Of a stretch of 64,000 nucleotides of DNA, positions 50,278 through 58,441 are shown piece by piece. Numbering within the stretch: the stretch's first letter is position 1; every line of letters starts with the position of its first letter. The stretch is from positions 1,178,001 to 1,242,000 of the forward strand of contig NZ_SOAW01000001.1 of the NCBI RefSeq assembly GCF_004364645.1, read 5' to 3'. A program made the translations under genes and the position numbers. The notes under the pieces were generated by a model that saw nothing but the letters and a program-made list of their open reading frames with translations, did not search any database and was not told the origin of the DNA. The stretch is from Naumannella halotolerans (GTDB lineage Bacteria > Actinomycetota > Actinomycetes > Propionibacteriales > Propionibacteriaceae).

Positions 50278-52104
50278 GTGTCTGAGGGGTCCTACCTGGC
50301 GCGGTACGCCAGACTTTGGTCGATGGGAAGCCAACCAACCAGCAGCATCGACTGGGACAGCATGGGGCAACCGGAGTTCGATCGAATCGTCGAGGCGTTG
50401 ATCCATCGGATTGAGCCGGCAGACGCAACAGTGCGGGCCTACGAGGGCCGCGGAGGCGACGGCGGCAAAGACGTCGAGGTGCTGTACCCCGCGGGCAACC
50501 GGAAGGTCTACCAGCTGAAGTACTTCCTCGGGCGTGAAACCGGCATGGGCGTCAGCCGCCGACGCCAGGTCAAGAAGTCGCTCAAGAAGGTGATGGAAGG
50601 TGACGTGCCCCCCGAGGAATGGGTCTTGGTCGCTCCGTGCAAGTTCACTCCTGCCGACTACACGTTCATCGACCAGCTCGTTGCGGATTATCAACTGGAA
50701 CATGCGGTGTGGGACCGGCCGAAGCTCGATGAGTTGCTGGCGCGGCATCTCGACCTGGCAGCCAATCACCTACGCCATGACTACGCGCTGGAGATGATAA
50801 AGATCGCGGGAATGGAGGCGGCTGCTCTGACCAATGGAGCCGCTGACGTCGTCGACAGGATGCACTCTCTGGGTTCGGTGATCGACGGTGTCGATCCCAA
50901 TTGGGGTATGGACGTCTCGCGTGTTGACGGTTTGGTGTGCGTCAGCCCTCGCGCGAAACACTCCCGGTCTGCCGAGGTGGCGCCGATCAGCATCACGACT
51001 GAGGTCGAGTTCGGAGCTGAAGATCATGTTCTCCGAGACGCTTTTCGGAAGTCGGTTGGGTTTGGTAGTTCCAGGCCGGTTCGCATACCGGCCGAGAACG
51101 TACGAAGCTTCAAGATCGAAGGCCCACCCCTGTTCGCCCGGGAAGGGAGAAACGGCGAGATCGAACTCGGCATCCATAGCGAGGCGCGCCTTGTCGATCG
51201 TCCGGTGAATGTACGGCTGCTGGGTGGGGGCGGCCAGTTCATCGGGGGTTACGTGGGAGTGACGAAGCACGTCGGGCGCGGAACCGAAGGGGTGACACTC
51301 GAGCTCGGGTTTGCCTCCAATCTTGTGACGCTGGAAATGCAGTTCGTGCCGACCAGTCCGAACTCCCCAGTGTCGGCAGCACTGAGCTATGAGGTTCCGG
51401 AGGGGCTGATGCCGGAAGTGCACCTTGAAGCCACCCGCCTGATGTTGGACCTACGGACAACGGAGGTGCTGGAACTGGAGGTCGATGGGATGCGGGCCGG
51501 CAGGTTCGCAGGCGTCGGTTCAGGGCTACTCGCAGACACCGAGTTCGTGGACGTGCTGCGGACGGTGAACCAGGCGGCCGAGGACCTTGTCGTGGTGCAG
51601 CGGGTCACCAACGATCGATTCGCGATGCCGCCCGAGCTTGATGGTCGGTCGCGGGCATGGTGTCGAGCGATCAGGCTCATCAGCGAAGGCAGGTGTGTGC
51701 TGGCGCCCGATTTGTGGCGACCCACTATGACCCTGACCCCCGCGGAGCAAGTTGGAGACAGCGACCCGTTCTACCAAGGACAACCGGTCACCTTCTATGC
51801 GCGCCGAACACCCTTCACCGTCGAAATCTATGGACGGAAGATCATCGCCATGCCGATCGAGATGTGGCACCCCGCGGTCCGTGTTGTGGATGCGGCATCG
51901 GCACGCCAATCTCTGCTCGCGGGCGAGCAAGTAAAGGTGGCCCTGGCTGCGGCTGAACCAGAGCAACGGTGGTGGCTGGTCGACGCAGAGAAGTACGTGG
52001 GAGCCGACCCCCTTCAGCTGACCGCCTGGGATCTCGAGGGGATCGACAACCCGCCCGTACCGAGTTTCGTGGCTGAACTCCCTTCCGAGGTCTCGGGGGA
52101 GTGA
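50278..52104 (+). CDS. Large protein with N-terminal PD-(D/E)XK (Mrr-like) nuclease signature
   Basis: A 608-residue protein not recognised as a named family. Residues 26-83 carry a restriction-endonuclease-like pattern: W26, PEFDRIVEAL (31-41), then YEGRGGDGGKDVEV with Asp65 and YQLKY with Gln79 and Lys81, the D...QxK active site. About residues 90-150 continue an alpha/beta fold. The remaining about 430 residues look beta-rich and may sense a ligand or partner. No helicase or methylase is adjacent. The start is GTG 50278, with ATG 50323 or 50362 as alternatives. Codon use is less GC-biased than in the core genes. It follows the PAPS-reductase remnant and precedes an IS3 element. A defence role is inference. 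Confidence 0.65.
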   Translation: MSEGSYLARYARLWSMGSQPTSSIDWDSMGQPEFDRIVEALIHRIEPADATVRAYEGRGGDGGKDVEVLYPAGNRKVYQLKYFLGRETGMGVSRRRQVKKSLKKVMEGDVPPEEWVLVAPCKFTPADYTFIDQLVADYQLEHAVWDRPKLDELLARHLDLAANHLRHDYALEMIKIAGMEAAALTNGAADVVDRMHSLGSVIDGVDPNWGMDVSRVDGLVCVSPRAKHSRSAEVAPISITTEVEFGAEDHVLRDAFRKSVGFGSSRPVRIPAENVRSFKIEGPPLFAREGRNGEIELGIHSEARLVDRPVNVRLLGGGGQFIGGYVGVTKHVGRGTEGVTLELGFASNLVTLEMQFVPTSPNSPVSAALSYEVPEGLMPEVHLEATRLMLDLRTTEVLELEVDGMRAGRFAGVGSGLLADTEFVDVLRTVNQAAEDLVVVQRVTNDRFAMPPELDGRSRAWCRAIRLISEGRCVLAPDLWRPTMTLTPAEQVGDSDPFYQGQPVTFYARRTPFTVEIYGRKIIAMPIEMWHPAVRVVDAASARQSLLAGEQVKVALAAAEPEQRWWLVDAEKYVGADPLQLTAWDLEGIDNPPVPSFVAELPSEVSGE

Positions 52105-52317
52105 CGCCTTACGGCAGTGGCGTCGGGAGGTGGAGTTCGTACTGGCGGGCGGGATGCATATAGGGGGGTCGGATGCCAGCGGTGCCGGTGCCGCCGTCGA
52201 CGGGTGGTGCGGTGATCTGGGCGAGACATGCGGCGGGTGTTGGCCGGCCGGGTCTGCTGCACGAGTAGGTGACAACCGATCTGTGGTGCTGAGAGGTGCC
52301 GCTGGAAGGATGTCGCT

Positions 52318-52611
52318 GTGCCCAAGCCGTACCCCAAGGAGTTCCGTGACGATGTCGTCCGAGTCGCCCGCGACCGAGAGCCTGGTCAGCATCTGAAAGA
52401 CATTGCTGCTGACTTCGGGATCAGCGAGTCGTGTCTGACGAACTGGATGAAGACCGCCGACGTCGAGGCCGGGGTTAAGCCCGGCACGACAGCGTCTGAG
52501 AACGCCGAGTTGCGAGAAGCCAAGAAACGGATCCGACTGCTCGAGCAGGAAAACGAGGTGCTGCGCCGTGCGGCTGCCTATCTGTCGCAGGCGAACCTGC
52601 CGGGAAAATGA
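52318..52611 (+). CDS. IS3-family transposase OrfA
   Basis: A 97-residue helix-turn-helix protein that binds the IS ends. It begins MPKPYPKEFRDDVVRVARDR (GTG start), has the HTH LKDIAADFGISESCLTNWMK and a leucine-zipper-like end (KKRIRLLEQENEVLRRAAAY). Its stop overlaps the orfB start in GGGAAAATGATG, a place where coupling or a -1 frameshift could give the OrfAB fusion. Confidence 0.93.
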   Translation: MPKPYPKEFRDDVVRVARDREPGQHLKDIAADFGISESCLTNWMKTADVEAGVKPGTTASENAELREAKKRIRLLEQENEVLRRAAAYLSQANLPGK

Positions 52612-53510
52612 TGTACCCGCTCGTCCGCGTGCTGGCTGTCGACGGGATCCCCGTCACGGTGACGTGTCGGGTGCTCAACATCGCTCGCCAGCCCTACTAC
52701 CGTTGGCTGGCCTGCCCGGTGACCGACGCCGAGCTTGTCGAGGCCTACCGCTCCAACGCTTTGTTCGACGCCCACAAGGACGACCCTGAGTTCGGCTACC
52801 GGTTCCTGGTCGACGAAGCGAAACAGGCCGGCGAAGCGATGGCGGAACGAACCGCATGGCGGATCTGCTCCGAACTCGGTTGGTGGTCGGCGTTCGGCAA
52901 ACCCAAGCGGGGCAAGGCGAAGAAGCCCGGGCCGCCGGTCCACGACGACCTATGCGCCGTGGTCGACCCCCACGGCGTGGTCCGCCACGTCTTCAACGCG
53001 GATGGGCCGAACAAGCTGTGGGTCGGCGACATCACCGAACATCGGACCGGCGAAGGCAAGCTGTACGTCTGCGCGTTCAAAGACGTCTACTCCAACCGGA
53101 TCGTGGGCTACTCGATCGACTCGAGGATGAAGGCTCGAGTCGCCGTCGCCGCGGTCAACAGCGCCGTCGCCAGGCGCGGTGACGTGGCCGGTTGCGTGGT
53201 CCACACCGATCGTGGATCGCAATTCCGTAGCCGACAATTCGTGGCCGCGCTCAACCGTCACGACATGGTCGGATCCATGGGTCGCGTCGGTGCCGCGGGT
53301 GACAACGCGGCGATGGAGAGCTTCTTCTCGCTGCTCCAAAAGAACGTCTTGGACCGCCGAGCCTGGGCCACCCGCGAGGACCTACGGATCGCCATCGTGA
53401 CCTGGATCGAGCGCGCCTACCACCGGCGTCGTCGCCAAGCCAGTCTCGGCCGATTGACCCCCATCGAGTACGAGACCATCATGACCACACCAGCCACTCA
53501 GGCTGCGTGA
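52608..53510 (+). CDS. IS3-family transposase OrfB (DDE integrase)
   Basis: A 300-residue catalytic subunit. It has an HTH_21-type N-terminal region (FGYRFLVDEAKQAGEAMAER) and the rve core with DDE residues in KLWVGDITEHRTG, VVHTDRGSQFRS and AAMESFFSLLQKNVL. The terminal LGRLTPIEYE is a standard IS3 ending. The frame is intact, so the element could still move. It begins at ATG 52608 or 52611. Confidence 0.93.
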   Translation: MMYPLVRVLAVDGIPVTVTCRVLNIARQPYYRWLACPVTDAELVEAYRSNALFDAHKDDPEFGYRFLVDEAKQAGEAMAERTAWRICSELGWWSAFGKPKRGKAKKPGPPVHDDLCAVVDPHGVVRHVFNADGPNKLWVGDITEHRTGEGKLYVCAFKDVYSNRIVGYSIDSRMKARVAVAAVNSAVARRGDVAGCVVHTDRGSQFRSRQFVAALNRHDMVGSMGRVGAAGDNAAMESFFSLLQKNVLDRRAWATREDLRIAIVTWIERAYHRRRRQASLGRLTPIEYETIMTTPATQAA

Positions 53511-53544
53511 CCCAACCTGTCACCCGATCGTGCAGCAGACCCTG

Positions 53545-53726
53545 CCGACGGCGGAGCGGTCATCACGTTCACTTCTGAAGTCGGTATTGACGCTGAGGTC
53601 GAGCGTCTGCAGCAGGCCGGGGTGAATTTTCCTGGGGGCATCAGCGACCACCCGTGGGGTCGAATCGCACCCTTCAAAGACACCGAAGGTAACGATCTTC
53701 AGTTCTACGCGAGCCCGCAGAGCTGA
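53545..53726 (+). pseudogene. VOC/glyoxalase-family protein fragment cut by the IS
   Basis: Immediately after the right IS end the frame reads DGGAVITFTSEVGIDAEVER, LQQAGVNFPGGISDHPWGRI, and ends in KDTEGNDLQFYASPQS. This is the last half of a vicinal-oxygen-chelate protein, with the metal-binding Glu likely in DTEGN. Its N-terminal half is not on the other side of the IS (52105-52249). The stretch 53727-53962 that follows has no gene I can support. Confidence 0.75.
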
Positions 53727-53962
53727 AAGACGCACGGGCGTAGTTTGCCCCTGTCGCCGAGCGAGTAGGTCGCCGGGGTAAGTGGGTCAGGGCCCGCTTG
53801 GCTCACGTACCCTTGGGGACCGTCCACTCGACGAAATCGTCAGCGTCGCGAGTACGACCTCGACGTGCTTCGAGCGCTGTGCTGCGTAGCCTAGGTCAAT
53901 CGGGCGCCCGGGTGGCATCGCGTGCCTGGTCAGCCCTCGCCAAGTGCGAGAGCGGTCGGTAC

Positions 53963-54991
53963 TCATCGTTTCTCGTTGTGCGCTGTTGCGTCTGAGCTTC
54001 GGTCGGCAGTCGCAGTTGATCTGGGTGTGGTGTCGGCTTTGACGGCGTCGCGCTGTCCGAGGGGTTCTTCTTCGCCCTGGGTGCTGTCCCGGATGGTTTG
54101 TTGTTCGGATTCGGCGTTGATCTCTGCGCCGAGCAGGATCGCGAACGACGTCAGCCACAACCACAGCAGGAGCACGATGATCCCGGCGAATGCTCCGTAG
54201 GTCTTGGCGTAGTTGCCCAGGGTGGTGACGTAGATCGAGAAGCCGATCGAGGCGAGGAGCCAGATCGCGGCGGCGACGACAGCGCCGACCGACACCCATC
54301 GGAATCTCGGCGCGTCCCGGTCCGGGGCAAGGCGGTACAGCACGGCGAGGGCGGTGACCACGACGACTGCGAGCACGAGGTAGCTCACGATCTGAAGGAT
54401 GATCCTGACTGCCGGGCTATCGCCGAGGAGTGATTGCAGAAGTGGCGGGACCGCGGTGATCAACGCCAACACGAGCAGGAGGACGATGATAGCGCCGATG
54501 GTGAGGAGGAGGGCCAGACCACGCTTCTTGATGAAGTTGCGGGTCTCGTCCTCGTCGTAGGCGGCATTGACGGCGGCGATCAGGTTGTTCATACCGCCCG
54601 AGGCGCTCCACAGGGCGACCAGGATCGAGATGATCACCCCGATGCCGAGTCCTTGGCGGCCGGTGGAGGTCAGCGATGCGATCTGGTCGGTGATCAGGGC
54701 GCTCGCCTGGGGCGGCAGAGCTTGGGTGATCTGCTGGACCTGGGTGGCGATGGTCGCCGGATCGGCGAACAGCCCGTACATGCCGACCATCGCGGCCAGG
54801 GCGGGAAACAGGGCGAGGAAGGCGAAGAACGCGACCCCGGCCCCGAGGAGCGGTACCTGGTCGAGGGTCGCTTCGGCCCAACCACGCTTGACGATCTGGA
54901 GCCAACCTTGTGGGGGGATCTCGGTGGGTGTCGTCGCCTGCTCACCTGGAATGTCGTCACCGCGGGCGGTAGGACCGTGTAGCTTCGTCAC
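53963..54991 (-). CDS. YihY/virulence factor BrkB family membrane protein
   Basis: A 342-residue polytopic membrane protein. It has AGVAFFAFLALFPALAAMVG, ALWSASGGMNNLIAAVNAAY (family core), FIKKRGLALLLTIGAIIVLL, LYRLAPDRDAPRFRWVSVGA and GAFAGIIVLLLWLWLTSFAI followed by LLGAEINAE. These are the characteristic YihY features with six helices. The last about 55 residues are hydrophilic. The start is GTG at 54991. A 15-bp hairpin separates it from the upstream DUF3618 gene. Function is unsettled in the family despite the former RNase BN label. Confidence 0.93.
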   Translation of the reverse strand: MTKLHGPTARGDDIPGEQATTPTEIPPQGWLQIVKRGWAEATLDQVPLLGAGVAFFAFLALFPALAAMVGMYGLFADPATIATQVQQITQALPPQASALITDQIASLTSTGRQGLGIGVIISILVALWSASGGMNNLIAAVNAAYDEDETRNFIKKRGLALLLTIGAIIVLLLVLALITAVPPLLQSLLGDSPAVRIILQIVSYLVLAVVVVTALAVLYRLAPDRDAPRFRWVSVGAVVAAAIWLLASIGFSIYVTTLGNYAKTYGAFAGIIVLLLWLWLTSFAILLGAEINAESEQQTIRDSTQGEEEPLGQRDAVKADTTPRSTATADRSSDATAHNEKR

Positions 54992-55018
54992 GGGCTGTCA
55001 TCTCCTCAGACACGGGGG

Positions 55019-55063
55019 CCCGAGCGCACCCGCAGTGTTGGAAGGGGCGCGGGTGCGCTCGGG
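55019..55063 (-). terminator. 15-bp perfect hairpin between DUF3618 and YihY genes
   Basis: CCCGAGCGCACCCGC (55019-55033) and GCGGGTGCGCTCGGG (55049-55063) form a perfect stem with a 15-base loop. It begins six bases after the DUF3618 stop on the minus strand, so it may end or attenuate that operon before yihY. Confidence 0.8.
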
Positions 55064-55068
55064 AGCCG

Positions 55069-55719
55069 TTAGTTGTCGCGAGACTCGCGGACGTTGGCTG
55101 CCCCGGTCTGTGCCTGGTCGCGGACATCGTCAGCAGCGGTGCTGGCTTCGCCCTTCACCGTGTCGGCTGCCTCGGTGGCGGTTTGCTTGACCGATTCGAC
55201 AGCCTCTTGTGCTGGCTGTTGCAGGTTCTCGCCCAGCTTCTGCACCCCCCGTTTCGCTTCGGCGGTGAGAGGTTCGGCCCGTTCGGCCAGATCGGAGACC
55301 ACACGCTGCTCTCGCTGGCTGGCCGGGATCAGGCTGGCGATAAGCACACCGGCCCCGAAGGCGATCAGACCAGCAGCCAGCGGGCTGCCCTGATAGTTGG
55401 CCTTGGCCTTGTCCGGCGCCTGGGTGACGACCTTGCCCACCTCGTGTGCGGCGCCACTGACCGCTTCTCGGGCATCGCGGCCAGCACCTCCGGTGGTGTG
55501 GTGGCCGCTGTCGGGGCTACCCATCACCTTCTCGGCCACCCCGGCGACGGCGTGCCGGGCCTTCTCACCTTGGCGTCGGGCGATGTTCTTCGGGTTCGCG
55601 GTGTCGGCCAAGGTGTTCACGTCATCGCTGAGCGAGATTCTGGTCTCGGCGATCTCGGCACGGATGCGATCGGGATCGTTACTGCTGACCGGCTCCCGGG
55701 TGGGATCGATGTTGCTCAT
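55069..55719 (-). CDS. DUF3618-containing membrane protein
   Basis: A 216-residue protein. The N-terminal DUF3618 segment is DPDRIRAEIAETRISLSDDV. A helical stretch and one hydrophobic helix (LAAGLIAFGAGVLIASLIP, about residues 125-143) follow, then an amphipathic LEA-like tail (AQEAVESVKQTATEAADTVK). The start is ATG at 55719 with a strong AGGAGG. The start overlaps the DUF1469 stop by ATGA. It is last in the three-gene operon; similar trios are envelope-stress associated in other actinobacteria. Confidence 0.87.
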   Translation of the reverse strand: MSNIDPTREPVSSNDPDRIRAEIAETRISLSDDVNTLADTANPKNIARRQGEKARHAVAGVAEKVMGSPDSGHHTTGGAGRDAREAVSGAAHEVGKVVTQAPDKAKANYQGSPLAAGLIAFGAGVLIASLIPASQREQRVVSDLAERAEPLTAEAKRGVQKLGENLQQPAQEAVESVKQTATEAADTVKGEASTAADDVRDQAQTGAANVRESRDN

Positions 55720-56165
55720 CTGTTGTCCTCCTCGTGACCTTTCACGGCGTTCGGGATCTTGCTCAGGGTCTCGGTGGTGCCCGAGAGGCCTCGTATTCGC
55801 TGCAGCTCCGCCCGACCGGCGAGGGCCAACACTCCTGCGATGACAGCCCAGATCAGCGCGACGATTAGTGCTGACCACTGGTTGCCGATGAACTGGCCGA
55901 GTCCCCACCAGGCGCTGACCGACAAGAACACCAGCAGCAGCAGGCCTGCGATGGCCGCCCCGACGAACATGCCGACGCCTTTGCCGACCTTGGTGACCGA
56001 CTGCTGGGCCTCGGCCTTGGCCAGCGCGATCTCTTGGCGCATCAGCTTCGACACATCACCGGCGATGTCACCCATCACCTCGCCCACGGAGCGACCGTCA
56101 GCAGCCTGTAGTGCTCCACGGTCCTTGCCCGCGGGCTGGGGAGGTTGGGCCGGATGCTGGCTCAT
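55716..56165 (-). CDS. Phage holin-like DUF1469 (Act_hol) family membrane protein
   Basis: A 149-residue protein. About 55 cytoplasmic residues include GEVMGDIAGDVSKLMRQEIA and LAKAEAQQSVTKVGKG. Two membrane helices follow (VGAAIAGLLLLVFLSVSAWW and ALIVALIWAVIAGVLALAG). A short tail begins RAELQRIRGLSGTTET. This is the actinobacterial DUF1469/holin superfamily pattern; it is not evidence of a prophage. The ATG at 56165 is chosen. Both ends overlap neighbours by ATGA. Confidence 0.88.
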   Translation of the reverse strand: MSQHPAQPPQPAGKDRGALQAADGRSVGEVMGDIAGDVSKLMRQEIALAKAEAQQSVTKVGKGVGMFVGAAIAGLLLLVFLSVSAWWGLGQFIGNQWSALIVALIWAVIAGVLALAGRAELQRIRGLSGTTETLSKIPNAVKGHEEDNR

Positions 56166-56974
56166 CGAAGACCCTCGCCCGAGGAGGTATCGCCCCACGT
56201 CGTGCCGGTGTTGATGCCGCCCTGACCGGGCTGAGGACCGACCGGATCAGCTGGTCGGCTGCGACTGCCCAGAGCTGGGGTGTCGTTCGACCCGTCCTTC
56301 TTGTTGGCCGCGATGCCGCGCACCAGCCGGCCTATGAGGAACCCGGCACCGGCGGCGCCGAGCAGGAATAGCGCGGGCTCGCGCCGGGCAAATCCGCGGA
56401 GGTCGGCCACGATGTCGGCGGGCTCGCGGGCCTCAAGCCAGCTAGCGGTCCGGCTCAATCGCTGGGCCACCTCTTGGGTGACCTCGGTCGCGATGCCGCT
56501 CTGCTGCGAGTTGCGGGCCATGTCCGACAGCTCATGTGACGCCGAGTGCAACCCCTCAGCGAGGCGCTGTTGCTGTTGCTGGCCCTGAGTGCGTACCTCA
56601 CCCTGTACCCGGCTGGTCAGATCCGCAGCCTGATCGCGAACCTCGGCCGCCACATTCGACGCCTCACTCCTGGCAGTCGCGGCGACATCCTTGCCCGCCC
56701 GCACTGCCTCGTCCTTGGTCTGGGCAGCTTCCTCGCGAGCGACGTCTTTGGTCGACCCCGAATCCGTAGAGGTGCCCGGCGTGTCAGCGGCCGGTGTCCA
56801 ACGTTCATCACCGACGACCTCGCCACCGGCTCCCTCGTCGCCGACCAGCTGGCCGCGGTCGCCGATCACGGCATCGCTGACCGGTGGCTGCTCTCGTGCC
56901 CCGGCAGACCAGGATTCGTCTCCTTGGGTGCGGTCGTCGGGGGGTGGGGTTGATCCGAACGGGAACTGACTCAT
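56162..56974 (-). CDS. LEA-like helical protein with C-terminal membrane helix
   Basis: A 270-residue protein of no named family. It is acidic and disordered for about 75 residues, then has a Lys/Ala/Glu-rich amphipathic helix (DVAREEAAQTKDEAVRAGKD, VAAEVRDQAADL). A Gln run (QGQQQQQR), a dynamin-like helical part and one membrane helix at about 205-222 (EPALFLLGAAGAGFLIGRLV) follow, with a Gly/Pro-rich end. It is first in the operon, next to the palindromic operator at 57045. It may stabilise membranes under stress; this is inference. Confidence 0.75.
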   Translation of the reverse strand: MSQFPFGSTPPPDDRTQGDESWSAGAREQPPVSDAVIGDRGQLVGDEGAGGEVVGDERWTPAADTPGTSTDSGSTKDVAREEAAQTKDEAVRAGKDVAATARSEASNVAAEVRDQAADLTSRVQGEVRTQGQQQQQRLAEGLHSASHELSDMARNSQQSGIATEVTQEVAQRLSRTASWLEAREPADIVADLRGFARREPALFLLGAAGAGFLIGRLVRGIAANKKDGSNDTPALGSRSRPADPVGPQPGQGGINTGTTWGDTSSGEGLR

Positions 56975-57020
56975 ATGTCTATCTCCTTCGTTCCAGACTG
57001 GAGGGGCCTCGGCGATAGCC

Positions 57021-57037
57021 CGAGAGCATCACTCTCG
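57021..57037. promoter_or_regulatory. Second inverted repeat in the TetR/operon divergent region
   Basis: CGAGAG-catca-CTCTCG at 57021-57037, eight bases from the main operator-like palindrome, toward the minus-strand operon. It could be an additional protein-binding site or a 5' leader hairpin. Confidence 0.35.
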
Positions 57038-57044
57038 CACAGCA

Positions 57045-57059
57045 ACTTACGGTGTAAGT
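57045..57059. promoter_or_regulatory. Likely TetR-family operator
   Basis: ACTTAC-ggt-GTAAGT is a perfect 15-base palindrome with a three-base centre, the usual form of TetR-family operators. It lies between the minus-strand membrane operon (start 56974) and the plus-strand tetR (start 57181), where a repressor would control both. AT-rich against its surroundings. Confidence 0.7.
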
Positions 57060-57180
57060 AGGCGGGAAGGGAAGGGGGTCCGCCAACAACCTCCTCGGTC
57101 AGGCACGAACGCGGACCCGCATCGGCCCTGGCCGATCAGCCAATTCCAGATCGGGCAGACTGGACACACCAGGAGGTGCC

Positions 57181-57930
57181 ATGACCGACTCAGCGAACTC
57201 CGACACCGACCAGGCCGACTCCTTGGATGCCGACCTCGACGCCATCAACGGCCGCGAGCTGCCTTCAGCACAGATTCCCCTGAGTCGTGAACGGATCGTG
57301 CAGACCGCCATCAGCTACATCAGCGATCACGGGTTGGCCAGCCTGAGTATGCGACGGCTCGCTACCACCCTCGGGGTCGAAGCAATGTCGTTGTACCGTT
57401 ACGTCGTATCACGCGATGACCTCCTCGACGCCATCGTCGAAGACCTCGTCGAAGAGATGGACAGCTATCCCGACGTCATCACCGCCCCCGATCACGGCTG
57501 GCAGGACTTCCTGCAACGTCTCGCCCACGGTGTCCGCAAAGTAGCTCTCGCCCACCCCGCCGCGTTCCCGCTCATCGCCTCCCGCCCGGCCGAGGCACCC
57601 TGGCTTCGTCCACCGCTGCGCAGCCTGCGTTGGGTCGAGTTCTTCCTCAACGGCTTGGAACAGGAGGGGTTCAGCAACCAGGCCGCCGCAGCCGCCTACC
57701 GTGCCTTCACCAGCTTCCTCCTCGGCCATCTCCTCCTCGAGGTCGCCAGCCACGGCGCCGATCTCGGACCCCTCGACGTCATCGACGACGACCACAACGA
57801 CAGCCTTGATGCCTACCCGACCGTCGAACGGCTGTCCCCCCTGCTGCGCGAGGATCATTCAGCCGCCGAGTTCGAGGAATCGCTGGAAAACCTGCTCGAC
57901 CGCATTGCCTTGATCAAATCCGAGAACTAA
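57181..57930 (+). CDS. TetR/AcrR family transcriptional regulator
   Basis: A 249-residue one-component repressor. An acidic N-terminal extension of about 30 residues precedes the HTH domain (LSRERIVQTAISYISDHGLA, SLSMRRLATTLGVEAMSLYR, YVVSRDDLLDAI). The C-terminal part resembles the TetR_C ligand-binding domain (AHPAAFPLIASRPAEAPWLR). The start is ATG at 57181 with AGGAGG seven bases ahead. It is divergent from the membrane operon and upstream of the BLUF gene (79 bases), which it might also control. Confidence 0.92.
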   Translation: MTDSANSDTDQADSLDADLDAINGRELPSAQIPLSRERIVQTAISYISDHGLASLSMRRLATTLGVEAMSLYRYVVSRDDLLDAIVEDLVEEMDSYPDVITAPDHGWQDFLQRLAHGVRKVALAHPAAFPLIASRPAEAPWLRPPLRSLRWVEFFLNGLEQEGFSNQAAAAAYRAFTSFLLGHLLLEVASHGADLGPLDVIDDDHNDSLDAYPTVERLSPLLREDHSAAEFEESLENLLDRIALIKSEN

Positions 57931-58009
57931 CCCTCGCGCGCTCTTCGAGCTAACCCACTCTCCTCGACCTGGCGGCAGTGCTTGACGTCGTCGGATAGGT
58001 TGCGAGCAA

Positions 58010-58429
58010 ATGTCATCGTTCTCGCTGGTCTACAGCAGCCAAGCCACCCGCCCACTCAACGCCGAGGGCCTGATGGCGCTCCTGGAAGAAGCCCGCGCCT
58101 TCAACGCCGAACACCAGATCACCGGCATCCTGCTCCACGAAAACGGCACCTTCCTGCAACTGCTCGAAGGCAATGAGCAGGACGTCAACGAACTCTACGG
58201 CCGAATTCGCAACGACCCCCGCCACCACGAGGTCCGCACCGTCTGGGTCAGCACCGGCGCCGAGCCACACTTCACCCACTGGTCGATGGCCTTCGCCGAC
58301 TTCGCCGACACCACCCTCGATGATCACCCAGCCTTCTCCAACCTGCTCACCACCCAGGACACGATCACCAGCAACCCGGACCGCCGTGCCGATCTCCTGG
58401 CCGTCCTTGAGTCCTCACTCAAGGCCTAA
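58010..58429 (+). CDS. BLUF-domain blue-light sensor protein
   Basis: A 139-residue stand-alone BLUF protein that should bind FAD. Photocycle residues are present at the family spacing: Tyr8 (SLVYSSQA), Asn32 (AFNAEHQITG), Gln50 (FLQLLEG), Trp91 and Met93 (HWSMAF). After the core there is only a short helical end (residues 105-139) and no effector domain. It must therefore signal through a partner. It is 12 bases before the DUF1428 gene and 79 bases after tetR, on the same strand. Confidence 0.93.
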   Translation: MSSFSLVYSSQATRPLNAEGLMALLEEARAFNAEHQITGILLHENGTFLQLLEGNEQDVNELYGRIRNDPRHHEVRTVWVSTGAEPHFTHWSMAFADFADTTLDDHPAFSNLLTTQDTITSNPDRRADLLAVLESSLKA

Positions 58430-58441
58430 AGGACCACCAGC

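Larger units (their letters stand above)
52250..53542 (+). mobile_element. IS3-family insertion sequence with terminal inverted repeats
   Basis: About 1.29 kb, bounded by GGGTCTGCTGCACGA at 52250-52264 and its inverted counterpart TCGTGCAGCAGACCC at 53528-53542. The pairing continues inward as AGGTGACAA against CTGTCACCC. It holds orfA and orfB of an IS3-type transposase. No convincing target duplication is seen (GCC left, TGC right), and the flanking VOC gene has lost its 5' part. A deletion therefore probably followed insertion. Confidence 0.85.

Noticed and set aside
53787-54299. 170-codon minus-strand frame downstream of yihY
   Set aside because: Most of it overlaps the yihY 3' end in another frame. 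The remaining part has no start signal and no recognisable domain.
55716-56165. Phage holin gene as evidence for a prophage
   Set aside because: DUF1469 holin-like proteins are common chromosomal membrane proteins in actinobacteria, and no phage structural or lysis genes are nearby.
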